A DNA stretch of 64,000 nt, from the NCBI GenBank assembly GCA_000403275.2, contig KE159598.1, positions 199,002 through 263,001 on the forward strand, in the 5' to 3' direction. Positions within the stretch are counted from its first letter, which is position 1; each line of letters begins with the position of its first letter. Below are positions 36,271 through 43,792 of the stretch, one piece after another. The position numbers and the translations under genes are program-made. Under the pieces are notes generated by a model. The model had not been told where the DNA came from and ran no database searches. It saw only the letters and a program-made list of their open reading frames with translations. This DNA comes from Lachnospiraceae bacterium 28-4 (GTDB lineage: Bacteria; Bacillota; Clostridia; Lachnospirales; Lachnospiraceae).

Positions 36271-36573
36271 ATGCGCGGGAACACATTGAACGATAAGATA
36301 TATGAATATGAAGCTGTGATTTGTAATGCGGATGGGAAAGGAGGAGCTTATGTGGCTTTTCCTTATGATGTCAGGAAAGAATTCGGGAAAGGACGGGCAA
36401 AGGTGCATGCGACCTTTGACGGGGAACCGTATGATGGAAGCGTTGTTAATATGGGAGTCAAAAATGCGGACGGAAGCATCTGTTATATTATCGGCATACG
36501 TAAGGATATCCGCGCCCGGATCGGGAAGCAGGAAGGCGATAAGGTGTTGGTGACAGTGAGGGAGCGGGAGTAA
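36271..36573 (+). CDS. DUF1905 domain protein
   Basis: A 100-residue DUF1905 protein: YEYEAVICNADGKGGAYVAF, then the DVRKEFGKGRAKVHATFDG core and IGIRKDIRARIGKQEGDKV. The domain often sits with YdeI/OmdA-like proteins and may bind small ligands. ATG 36271 is chosen because GGAG lies 6 bases upstream; the frame extends back to 36172 without a ribosome site and would overlap the previous gene. Function unknown. Confidence 0.75.
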   Translation: MRGNTLNDKIYEYEAVICNADGKGGAYVAFPYDVRKEFGKGRAKVHATFDGEPYDGSVVNMGVKNADGSICYIIGIRKDIRARIGKQEGDKVLVTVRERE

Positions 36574-36611
36574 CTGGCTGATAAGGAGGTCATTTTTGTA
36601 TAAACGCGGAA

Positions 36612-36648
36612 AAGCGGCAGAGAGAAAATCTTTGCCGCTTAAAATTTT
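36612..36648 (+). terminator. Hairpin terminator after the DUF1905 gene
   Basis: A 12-pair stem (36612-36623 with 36629-36640, one G-T pair) and 5-base loop are followed by AAAATTTTTC, so termination strength is moderate. Confidence 0.6.
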
Positions 36649-36660
36649 TCAAAAAAGGTC

Positions 36661-36691
36661 TTGCTTATGACGCTGCGTAATGATTTATAGT
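36661..36691 (+). promoter_or_regulatory. MerR-type promoter with 19-base spacer
   Basis: TTGCTT at 36661-36666 and TATAGT at 36686-36691 are separated by 19 bases, the long spacing that MerR-family activators correct by twisting DNA. An imperfect dyad (ATGACGC T GCGTAAT) lies in the spacer. Confidence 0.5.
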
Positions 36692-36707
36692 ATGTATCAG
36701 GAGGTGA

Positions 36708-37502
36708 ATGACTGTGGCAAAATACAGGGCAATACCGGCGGGATTTATGACAATAGGGGAAGTGGCTAAGAAAATGGGCGTTACCGTCCGCACGCTGCAA
36801 TATTACGATAAAGAAAAACTGCTCTCCCCATCGGCGGAAAGCGAAGGCGGGCGCAGGCTTTATACGGATAAAGATTTGATTATACTTCATCAGATTATGT
36901 CTTTAAAATCATTGGGCTTTTCCTTAGATGATATCAAACAACGCTTGACTTTTTTGGAGACGCCGGCAGATGTTGCAAATGCGCTTGCGGAACAGGCGGA
37001 TGTCATACGCAAACAAATAGAACGGCTGACCGTTTCTTTGACGGCAATAGAACAGTTAAAAACAGAAGTTTTGCAAATGAAGACAGTTAATTTTAAAACG
37101 TATGCGGATATTATTGTTAATTTGCAAATGAAGAATGATTCTTACTATCTTATTAAGCGCTTTGATGATGATACGCTTGATCATATCCGCAGTCAGTTTG
37201 ATAAGGAAAGCGGTTTGGATTTTATGGATAGATTTAACCGTTTGAGCGATGAAATCGTGCAGTTGAAAAAAGATAATATACCGCATGAAAGTGAAAAATG
37301 CCAACGGGTTGTAAAGGAGTATTGGGGCTTGATTATGGAGTTTACGGGCGGTGATATGAGTATGCTGCCGAAACTAATGGAAATGGGAAAGATCGATACC
37401 GCAACAAATGCATGGGAAGAAAGACAAAAAGCAGTAAACGATTTTATAGAACCGGCTTTGCAAATTTATTTTTCAAGGCTTGGTGAAAATCCGTTTGAGT
37501 AA
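36708..37502 (+). CDS. MerR-family transcriptional regulator
   Basis: A 264-residue regulator with an N-terminal MerR winged helix (MTIGEVAKKMGVTVRTLQYY, residues about 14-33, and GGRRLYTDKDL), a dimerisation coiled coil, and a C-terminal region resembling TipAS-like drug-binding domains. AGGAGG lies 3 bases from the ATG at 36708 and 9 bases from an in-frame GTG at 36714, which may be the true start. The upstream promoter has a MerR-type spacer, so it likely controls itself and the ABC exporter genes that follow. Confidence 0.85.
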   Translation: MTVAKYRAIPAGFMTIGEVAKKMGVTVRTLQYYDKEKLLSPSAESEGGRRLYTDKDLIILHQIMSLKSLGFSLDDIKQRLTFLETPADVANALAEQADVIRKQIERLTVSLTAIEQLKTEVLQMKTVNFKTYADIIVNLQMKNDSYYLIKRFDDDTLDHIRSQFDKESGLDFMDRFNRLSDEIVQLKKDNIPHESEKCQRVVKEYWGLIMEFTGGDMSMLPKLMEMGKIDTATNAWEERQKAVNDFIEPALQIYFSRLGENPFE

Positions 37503-37571
37503 GGTGGAAAGATTGAAAATTGAAAATTTTCAATCTATGCACTATAAAGCTGTGCAGAAAGGGAGGAAACA

Positions 37572-38145
37572 ATGAGCAGCGCGATACAAGTTCGTGGATT
37601 AAAGAAGAGTTATGGCAGTCATATTGTCCTCAAAGGGCTTGATTTTCAAATTGAGCAGGGAGAGATTTTTGCCTTGCTTGGCGTCAACGGGGCAGGAAAG
37701 ACGACCGCATCTGGCTCTTGCGCTTATCAGCAATCCCGATATTATTTTTTTGGATGAGCCAACGGCGGGACTTGATGTCGAGGGGAGATTATCGTTACAT
37801 GAACAAATCAGAAAACTCAGATCAGAAGGAAAAACGATTGTTCTGGCAAGCCATGATATGGCAGAAGTGGAAACCTTATGTGACCGCATTGCAATTTTGA
37901 ATAAGGGAAATATTGTCTTTTGCGGTACGGCTGAGGAATTAACAGATAAGGTCGGTAAAAAATATTGTATCCATATTAAAACGCAGCGGGGAACCAGCGA
38001 TTTTGAAACAGATAATATAGAAGATACCTTGCTTTCCATGCTCGGTGAATTAAAACATAAAGGAATCCATGTATTAGATATTAAAGTTGACAGGGGTACA
38101 CTGGAACAGCATTTTATCCAAATGGCAGGGAGGGCGGAAGAATGA
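37572..38145 (+). pseudogene. ABC transporter ATP-binding protein with internal deletion and frame shift
   Basis: Two reading frames encode the two ends of one ABC ATPase. The first (37572 to about 37712) runs from the start to Walker A GVNGAGKTT; the second (from about 37710 to 38145) resumes at HLALALISNPDIIFLDEP, the end of the signature helix and Walker B. The region between, with the Q loop and LSGGQ signature (about 70-80 residues in homologues), is missing and the frame changes at the junction. The product cannot hydrolyse ATP normally. The permease gene overlaps its end by 4 bases and looks intact. Confidence 0.85.
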
Positions 38146-38858
38146 ATGGTTTTTTCTATGGCGTGGCATTACAATGGAAATTGGATATAAGAAGCAGATC
38201 TTTGTTAGTTACCTGTTATATTGTTCCTCTTATTTTCTTTCTTCTCATGGGCGGCATTTTTACTTCTGTTATGCCTGAAATGAGAAGCACATTGATACAG
38301 TCCATGGCTGTGATGAGCGTTTCGATGGGAGCTTTTATCGGATTGCCTCCGTCGCTGATGGAAACTTATGGAAGGGATGTAAAAAAGGCCTACAAGGCAA
38401 ACGGAGTGCCTTTGTACCTTGGTCTGATTACCATGTTTCTTTCGTCATTTGTTCATCTGATGCTTGCCTGCGGCATTATATTTCTGTTTGCCCCTGTGCT
38501 GTTTGGGGCAGTTTTGCCGGGCGATTTACCGCTGTTCTTTCTGGCGCTTGCCATATATATTATTGTGTCGCTGGGCATTGGAAGTATATTAGGGCTGACG
38601 GTAAAAAATCAGGCAAAGCTGACGATGATAGCGCAGCTTGTGTTTCTGCCTTCCATTATGCTTTCCGGGATTATGTTTCCTGCCGGATTGCTGCCTGATT
38701 TTCTTGAAACAATCGGACGTATTTTTCCGGCTTCCTGGGGATACCGTCTGATGGTGGACAACGGGTTTGAATTTAAAAATTTGTGGTATTTGATATTTGT
38801 GTTTTTTACCTCTGTAATTATATGCGTAATACTTCTGGGCAAGCAAAAATATAAATAG
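38142..38858 (+). CDS. ABC-2 type transporter permease
   Basis: A 238-residue membrane protein with six helices in ABC-2 exporter arrangement, including the conserved C-terminal stretch VFLPSIMLSGIMFPAGLLPD and IFPASWGYRLM. It would export a drug or lipid with an ATPase partner. The adjacent ATPase gene, overlapping by 4 bases, is deleted internally, so this permease is probably without its cognate engine unless another ATPase substitutes. The MerR regulator upstream suggests drug-inducible expression. Confidence 0.82.
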   Translation: MNGFFYGVALQWKLDIRSRSLLVTCYIVPLIFFLLMGGIFTSVMPEMRSTLIQSMAVMSVSMGAFIGLPPSLMETYGRDVKKAYKANGVPLYLGLITMFLSSFVHLMLACGIIFLFAPVLFGAVLPGDLPLFFLALAIYIIVSLGIGSILGLTVKNQAKLTMIAQLVFLPSIMLSGIMFPAGLLPDFLETIGRIFPASWGYRLMVDNGFEFKNLWYLIFVFFTSVIICVILLGKQKYK

Positions 38859-38904
38859 TTTTTATAGGTGGGGATCCATTGAAAAATCAACCGATAAATT
38901 TACG

Positions 38905-39862
38905 TCAGTTCTCCCGTACCGGAGACACAAAGCGGATAGTGGATTCTCTGGCAATGACACGGGATTCCAGTTCATACATACATGGCTTTGTGTTGTTGTT
39001 TATTTGATCCAGCAGGATTTCCACAGATTTTTTTCCAATCTCATCCAAAGGCTGGGCCAGGGCAGTGAGTTTTGGGCTGGTTTCTTTCGCCAGCAGGGAA
39101 TTATCAAAGCCGGCAATGGCGATATCCTGTGGAATTGCATAACCTAGTTCCCGAAAAGCGGCGATGGCTTCACAAGCGGTGATGTCATCGTTAGCCAGAT
39201 ATGCTTCGCAATGCAGCCCTGAATTGGCTGCATATTGTTTTACCAGCTGATAGACGAGGCTGGCGTTCATATTCTCAGGGGCCGGACATTCGATGACATC
39301 GGTCAGACTGATCCGGTTTGCAGACAAATACTGCTGGAACCCTGCGTATTTCAGGGCGGAAGTAGACCTTTTGGTGGGGCCGATATATCCTATTTTCTGA
39401 AAACCCATGTTCAGAAAATGTTTGGCTATCTGTTGGCCTCCATTATAATGAGAGATATATACGCTGCTAAATCCTTCCATCTGTTTAGTGATCATCACTG
39501 CCGGAACCTGCAGACGCTGATAGGCAGACAGACTTTGCTCCGTAGAAACAGGAACTGCGATCACGCCGTCCACTTTCCGCTGGCGCAGCTGGGCGAGAAT
39601 ATTTTTCTCTTTGTCCAGGCTGCGGTGTGTATTGCAGATAATCACACTGTATCCTTCATAAAATGCCTGGTTTTCGATAGATTCTATAATTTCACTGAAA
39701 AAGGGATAGGCAATCTCAGGAACCAGCAGACCAATGATATTCGTCCGGTTTCCTGCCAAACTCTGGGCGATGAGATTCGGTTCATAATCCAGCTCTTTGA
39801 CCCAGTAGAGTACCTTTTGACGCGTCTCCGCCTTGACGGAGGGATTTTTCTTCCTGTTTCAT
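38905..39862 (-). pseudogene. LacI-family regulator lacking its helix-turn-helix
   Basis: From about 39845 down to 38905 the minus strand encodes NPSVKAETRQKVLYWV, the hinge LIAQSLAGNRTNIIGLLVPE and a complete ligand-binding domain. A good start (ATG at 39862 after GGAGGTGAC) exists, but the roughly 20-25 residues of helix-turn-helix are absent and the few bases between that ATG and NPSV are out of frame. A TTG at 39759 could still start the ligand domain alone. The gene was probably inactivated by an internal deletion. No sugar operon it might have controlled adjoins it. Confidence 0.75.
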
Positions 39863-39880
39863 CTGTCACCTCCATAAAAT

Positions 39881-39897
39881 AAACCGTTAGTCGGTTT
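39881..39897. promoter_or_regulatory. Operator-like inverted repeat upstream of the broken LacI gene
   Basis: AAACCG at 39881-39886 and CGGTTT at 39892-39897 form a 6-base inverted repeat around 5 bases. It lies just upstream of the regulator on the minus strand, where an autoregulatory LacI-type site is expected. The regulator that would bind it has lost its DNA-binding domain. Confidence 0.4.
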
Positions 39898-39963
39898 TGT
39901 TTAAGAATAGCATATTCATGAAAGATTATCAACTTCGCTACGCCGACAAAATATGAATATATG

Positions 39964-40142
39964 TTGACATATTAATATAACTGTTTTTAGGTAAATGTGG
40001 TATACTATGATAACAGAAATGTTTTCAAGGAGGCTATCAAAAGAGGCGGTATGATAGATTTGAATGAAGGAGGATACACATGATTGTTTATTTTTCAAAT
40101 ATCAGAAGGGGTTTACTAAGAATATAGAAGGAGAGCAAAACA
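39964..40142 (+). other. Upstream region of the acetyltransferase with very short frames
   Basis: A TTGACA at 39964-39969 lies too far from the extended -10 TGGTATACT (39998-40006) to pair with it, so the extended -10 alone is the likely promoter. Two frames of about 10 and 15 codons (ending near 40082 and 40125) follow, the latter after a strong AAGGAGGA; they could be a leader or gene remnants. Nothing else is recognised. Confidence 0.3.
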
Positions 40143-40718
40143 TTGAGAAATGATATAATAATACGTCCAGAAACGCATAAAGATTATAAACAGATAATTT
40201 CGTTAATTTTACGTTCATTTAGTGAGGGGACAGATTATTCTGATGGAACAGATATTGTTGCTTTAGTGGAAGAGATAAGGGATTCAAAATATTATATTCC
40301 TGAGTTATCATTTGTTGCTGAAATAGATGGGAGAATAGTAGGTTATTTTATGTTTTCAAGATTCCCGTTATCTTCCACACCAAATGGGACACATATAGAT
40401 GATGAGCAGGAAAGCAACATCGTTATGCTTGCACCAGTGGCTGTTCATGCAGACTATTTTCATCAAGGAATTGGTTCTGCAATGATTACCCAAGGGATTG
40501 AAAAAGTCAGAAATGCAGGATATCAAGGAATTACGGTTGAGGGTGACTATCATTTTTACAATCGTGTTGGCTTTAAAACGTCCTCAGAGTTTAATATTAA
40601 ACCAACGAGTGGAATACCAATGAATGAGCCACGTTGCATGATGTGCCAAGAAACTTATGAAGGAGCATTGAAAAATGTACAGGGATATGTTGTCTATGAT
40701 ATGTATTTCAATGCCTGA
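40143..40718 (+). CDS. GNAT family N-acetyltransferase
   Basis: A 191-residue GCN5-related acetyltransferase, YhbS-like. It has RPETHKDYKQIISLILRSF at the N-terminus, the acetyl-CoA-binding segment VMLAPVAVHADYFHQGIGSA (residues about 99-118), and EGDYHFYNRVGFK. It starts with TTG, supported by AAGGAG 8 bases upstream. Its codon use is AT-rich compared with genes before 36 kb, which marks the beginning of the acquired segment. The substrate is unknown. Confidence 0.88.
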   Translation: MRNDIIIRPETHKDYKQIISLILRSFSEGTDYSDGTDIVALVEEIRDSKYYIPELSFVAEIDGRIVGYFMFSRFPLSSTPNGTHIDDEQESNIVMLAPVAVHADYFHQGIGSAMITQGIEKVRNAGYQGITVEGDYHFYNRVGFKTSSEFNIKPTSGIPMNEPRCMMCQETYEGALKNVQGYVVYDMYFNA

Positions 40719-40768
40719 AACAAGTTCGTAGATTAGCAGAAATTCCAGTTTATCAACAACACTACCCA

Positions 40769-40803
40769 AAAAGGCAGCCGCTCCGTTAAAGCGTCTGCCT
40801 TTT
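40769..40803 (+). terminator. Hairpin terminator after the acetyltransferase
   Basis: AAAAGGCAG at 40769-40777 pairs with CTGCCTTTT at 40795-40803, with an inner CGCT/AGCG stem. The bases 40806-40916 beyond it can be read as an out-of-context C-terminal fragment (ending EHFRELKRDYDKK) of an unidentified gene. Confidence 0.65.
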
Positions 40804-40927
40804 CCTGTCCCAGTCCTCCTACTTGTCCCTGAAAACCTCTGCGATCATCTTTGCCCTCAGCTTAAAACCGTCAATGAACATTTCCGAGAACTCAAACGGG
40901 ATTACGACAAGAAATAGAGTATTTAGG

Positions 40928-40958
40928 TTGAATTTATCCTAAAATGTAGTATATACTA
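40928..40958 (+). promoter_or_regulatory. Promoter and palindromic operator of the Phd/Doc module
   Basis: TTGAAT at 40928-40933 and TATACT at 40952-40957 are 18 bases apart. The perfect palindrome TAGTATATACTA (40947-40958) overlaps the -10 box, a suitable position for autorepression by the Phd/YefM-type antitoxin encoded next. Confidence 0.6.
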
Positions 40959-40991
40959 TTATTACAGACAAAAGGAAGGGAAGTGTGTGTT

Positions 40992-41234
40992 ATGCATATT
41001 GATTTAAAGAACTTAGTATCTATTTCAGAAGCAAACCAAAATTTTTCAAAGGTTGCGAGGATGGTGGATGAGAATGGGGCTGCTGTGATACTAAAGAATA
41101 ATTCACCCCGATATGTTTTGATTGATTACAGCAAATTACAGGAAGATACGGACGCAGATAATGAAGCATTGGAGGATGTTGCGGCTCGCATATTGCAAAA
41201 GCATAAGAAAGCGTTTGAGGAATTGGCAAAATGA
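40992..41234 (+). CDS. Phd/YefM-family antitoxin
   Basis: An 80-residue antitoxin with the Phd/YefM N-terminal DNA-binding fold (LVSISEANQNFSKVARMV, then AAVILKNNSPRYVLIDY) and a helical C-terminus that would wrap the toxin. The ATG at 40992 is preferred to an in-frame GTG at 40983. It overlaps the start of the Doc-like gene by 4 bases, the usual coupled order. Because the toxin gene is deleted internally, the antitoxin now stands alone. Confidence 0.88.
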   Translation: MHIDLKNLVSISEANQNFSKVARMVDENGAAVILKNNSPRYVLIDYSKLQEDTDADNEALEDVAARILQKHKKAFEELAK

Positions 41235-41490
41235 TTTTATTGAATAAGGAACAGATTAAATATCTCCATAGCAAGATGATACAAGAAACTGGAGGAAGTA
41301 ATAGGATACGTGATGAAGGCTTGTTGGATTCTGTATTGTTAATACCTTTTCAATCTTTTGAAGAGATGGAACTTTATCCGTCCATGATTGGAAAAGCAGC
41401 CAGATTGCGTTAGGTTTGGAGATTGCATCTGGAGAAATTGAAGAAAAGGATATTGGCATTTGGATTGTGAAGCATAATAGAGGAGAATGA
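41231..41490 (+). pseudogene. Doc-like toxin with the Fic motif deleted
   Basis: The frame begins as a death-on-curing protein (LLNKEQIKYLHSKMI, then RDEGLLDSVLLIPFQSF and LYPSMIGKAARL) and stops at TAG 41411. In another frame directly after the break, ALGLEIASGEIEEKDI and a C-terminal helix continue to a stop at 41488. The part lost is the central Fic region that carries the catalytic HxFxxGNKR motif. The toxin is therefore inactive. Confidence 0.8.
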
Positions 41491-41578
41491 GTTGGCAAAT
41501 ATTGGGGAAAAGGCTTACAACTTGTAACCTGATTTATTAGCATATAATTATATTGCTATATCAATAAGGATGAAAATA

Positions 41579-41796
41579 ATGAGTGAGTTTAGAGAAGTTT
41601 TAAATGAACAATTGCAGGATGATGAGTTTAGAGAACAGTGGGAGGATGGTAAAGGAAAGCAGCATTACCGGAACTTTCAAGGCTTTCTGCAATTATGTAG
41701 GCGTGGAATATAAACCATCCCACACATGCAGAAGGAGCCTTTAAAATATATGATTTCGATTTTGGCGGTGGGCAAGTGGAGACGATGTTTGCATAA
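41579..41796 (+). pseudogene. Scar: HigA-like antitoxin N-terminus joined to tyrosine recombinase remnant
   Basis: Bases 41579-41648 encode MSEFREVLNEQLQDDEF, almost the same as the N-terminus of the HigA-type antitoxin at 44803. From about 41648 the sequence switches to a copy of the integrase remnant at 51041-51356, with its own internal deletion between the HTCRRS region and the end FDFGGGQVETMFA (41739-41796). It is a recombination product between a toxin-antitoxin module and an integrase gene. Confidence 0.75.
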
Positions 41797-42090
41797 AATT
41801 ATCAAAGTGATTTGATGGTAACTGTTGCGGGAAACAGCAGATTTTTTGATGATATAGCAGAAAATGGGAACATATGTTTAGTGGTGACGTTTAGAGAGAA
41901 ATTCATGAAGAAAGTGCCTGAAATACTGGCATTGCGGACACTAGAGCAAACATTATGTAAAATCATAGAAAACCCACAAACCTAGATAAACACTGGATTT
42001 TGAGCGTCCTCTGAAGGTGTTGGTAACACTTGGCAACATATTTTTTTGCCGGTGTGGAAGAGGTTAAGTTTTGGATTTGTTGGGGAGAAA
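41739..42090 (+). repeat. Terminal repeat copy R1 (integrase end plus downstream sequence)
   Basis: Bases 41739-41880 match 51299-51440 closely, and 41874-42090 match the copy at 43793-44240 in two blocks. It contains GTGTTGGTAACACTTGGCAACA, a shortened form of the repeated TTGGCAACAC unit. No intact gene lies in 41491-42284. The divergence between copies shows that the duplications are not very recent. Confidence 0.8.
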
Positions 42091-42204
42091 AATTGAACAT
42101 GTAATAGCATACCGGAGTGGATAAAGTGGAGAGGAACAGCAATTCTCTGGTGGTATGTGTAAAGATGAGATATTAATAAATAGGGTACCAATAATAAAAG
42201 AAGG

Positions 42205-42233
42205 TTGTGAATAAATGAAAAAGTGGATATAAT
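42205..42233 (+). promoter_or_regulatory. Sigma-A promoter of the RelE-type toxin-antitoxin pair
   Basis: TTGTGA at 42205-42210 and a perfect TATAAT at 42228-42233 are 17 bases apart, 52 bases before the antitoxin start. Confidence 0.6.
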
Positions 42234-42284
42234 AATAGTGAAACAGATTCAGAGGTTTTTTATATTTGGAAGGAGGTAAATCGC

Positions 42285-42452
42285 ATGGAAGTTGCAGTTA
42301 AGAAAATTTATGCGGAAACCTTGGAACAACAGCAGATAGAAGTAAGGCAGAGTGTGATAGATGGATTAAGGCAGGCAAGAGAAGGAAAGACGAAGGATTT
42401 TAACACAGTTTGTGACAGATTGGAGAAAAAGTATACGAATGCAAAAGTATAA
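42285..42452 (+). CDS. Small antitoxin of the RelE/ParE-type module
   Basis: A 55-residue protein starting MEVAVKKIYAETLEQQQIE and ending TVCDRLEKKYTNAKV, preceded by an excellent GGAAGGAGGT. Size, position and the 14-base overlap with the toxin gene identify it as the antitoxin, similar in layout to short antitoxins (RelB/Phd-like C-terminal neutralising helices). It has no obvious full DNA-binding domain, so regulation may rely on the toxin complex. The family assignment is contextual. Confidence 0.72.
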   Translation: MEVAVKKIYAETLEQQQIEVRQSVIDGLRQAREGKTKDFNTVCDRLEKKYTNAKV

Positions 42453-42771
42453 AATTGAAATATCTGGTTTGGCAGAGCAGGATTTGGAGTTTGCTGCTGA
42501 CTATATTGCATTTGATTTAAAAAATCCTTCTGCGGCAGTCAATATAGTACAAGGCATCCGTAAGCAAATAAACAAACTACAGAATTTTCCAGAGCGTAAT
42601 GAGTTAGATGATGATCCAGCATTGGCGGATTTGGGGGTTCGTATGGATTATTATAAAAATTATAAAATTTATTATGTAGTAGAGGACAATTCGGTAATAA
42701 TTGTAAGGATTTTACATATGCTGGTGGACAGTAGAGGGTGGTTATATCGGACATTTGGAATGAAAGATTAA
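42439..42771 (+). CDS. RelE/ParE-family toxin
   Basis: A 110-residue toxin of the RelE/ParE superfamily: YKIEISGLAEQDLEFAADYI at the N-terminus, the IRKQINKLQNFPER helix, and the C-terminal strands YYKNYKIYYVVEDN with VRILHMLVDSRGW. Such proteins cleave ribosome-bound mRNA or inhibit gyrase. The start at 42439 lies inside the antitoxin gene, with GGAGAAAAAG upstream. Both genes appear intact. Confidence 0.85.
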   Translation: MQKYKIEISGLAEQDLEFAADYIAFDLKNPSAAVNIVQGIRKQINKLQNFPERNELDDDPALADLGVRMDYYKNYKIYYVVEDNSVIIVRILHMLVDSRGWLYRTFGMKD

Positions 42772-42919
42772 GCTGCGGCGTTTATTGATAGAATTTGATA
42801 GAGAAATTCAGGGCATGGCGGATAGCCATGTCTTTATTATTTAGTAAAATTTAAAGTTATTATCTGATGATGCAAAGGCTCATGATTGTATTATTAGAAA
42901 TGAACAGCAGAATATATTA

Positions 42920-43310
42920 ATAATATGGTTGACAGCCAGGTTTACATCCTGATGGGTAAGAAATGCAAAACAGGTGCCTTTTGGCAGTATCGTCTGGATA
43001 TGGTGTGAGCATTTTCTGCGCTGCCTTTCTGCCCGCTGCGCATGGAGTCACAATAATAGATGCTTGTCCGTTCTATGCCTGCTTTCAGAGCGTCAGGGTC
43101 ACCAAACTCCGACCCCCTGTCGGTACGATCTGGTAAGGGGACTGTTCCTGGGGATCAGCGGAAAGGTGACCATATCCTCCTGCCTAAATTCATGCTTTGC
43201 CATGCTGATGCCGGAACGGAAATCGGTAAGGAGTTCGTGGTATTTTCCGCCAGCGAATTTAGCACCATAGTAGTATTTGTGGGCGATGGTGCAGTGGTTT
43301 ATTGATTTTG
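42920..43310 (-). pseudogene. Degenerate IS30-family transposase fragment
   Basis: Read on the minus strand in several frames the segment encodes pieces typical of IS30-like transposases: SEFGDPDALKAGI, TSIYYCDSMRSGQKGSAENA, LPKGTCFAFLT and DVNLAVNHI. Frame changes occur between the pieces and neither end of the gene is present, so it is a relic. Terminal inverted repeats were not found. Confidence 0.7.
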
Positions 43311-43525
43311 GCATACTGCGACGGAAAAGCTTTGATGATTACCAACATATTACGGCGGCAATCCTTGCAGGATGTGATATTATTACCTCGTGGAATTTTA
43401 AACATATTGTAAATGTAAAGACGGCAAGGGGAATGAAAACCATTACAACGCTGGAGGGGTATAAAGATATGCTGATCTACCCGCCGTCAGCATTGATTGG
43501 GGAGGACAAAGAGGATTATGAGTAA
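43290..43525 (+). pseudogene. Truncated PIN-domain protein (VapC-like C-terminus)
   Basis: The frame ending at 43525 encodes SFDDYQHITAAILAGCDIIT followed by SWNFKHIVN, which is the C-terminal half of a PIN-domain nuclease; the Asp residues in DDYQHI and AGCDII would belong to the metal site. The N-terminal half is missing and is replaced by the transposase relic. The next small gene is its probable antitoxin partner. Confidence 0.65.
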
Positions 43526-43685
43526 ACCGGAAATAAGCAGCAAATTTGATGTGGATGATATTAGAAAAGTCCGCGAATATAATTCCCTGCGTCATATTCA
43601 TATGGCACCGAAGGAAATTATTGCAGAAACGCAAGCAGGAGCGGAAAAGTTAATGCAGATGCTGGAACAGCGAAAAGCTATTTAA
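43518..43685 (+). CDS. Small protein following the PIN fragment, putative antitoxin
   Basis: A 55-residue protein (MSKPEISSKFDVDDIRKVRE at the start, EAGAEKLMQMLEQRK-like helix at the end, reading QAGAEKLMQMLEQR) that overlaps the PIN frame by 8 bases, with GAGG upstream. Its acidic and helical composition and its coupling suit an antitoxin. The order toxin then antitoxin is reversed relative to VapBC. It appears intact but its partner is truncated. Confidence 0.55.
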   Translation: MSKPEISSKFDVDDIRKVREYNSLRHIHMAPKEIIAETQAGAEKLMQMLEQRKAI

Positions 43686-43792
43686 CTAAAAAATGAAATC
43701 ACGTATAAGATAGGAATATCTCATTCACAGTGTTAAGTGTATGGGATATTTTTATGCAATAAAATGAAACAAAAAGAACGTAAAAAATCGAA

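Noticed and set aside
40081-40125. 15-codon frame after a strong AAGGAGGA
   Set aside because: Too short to support as a gene; kept only as part of the upstream region of the acetyltransferase.
43060-43305. Plus-strand frames across the IS30 relic
   Set aside because: The minus strand gives clear transposase peptides; the plus-strand frames are shadows.
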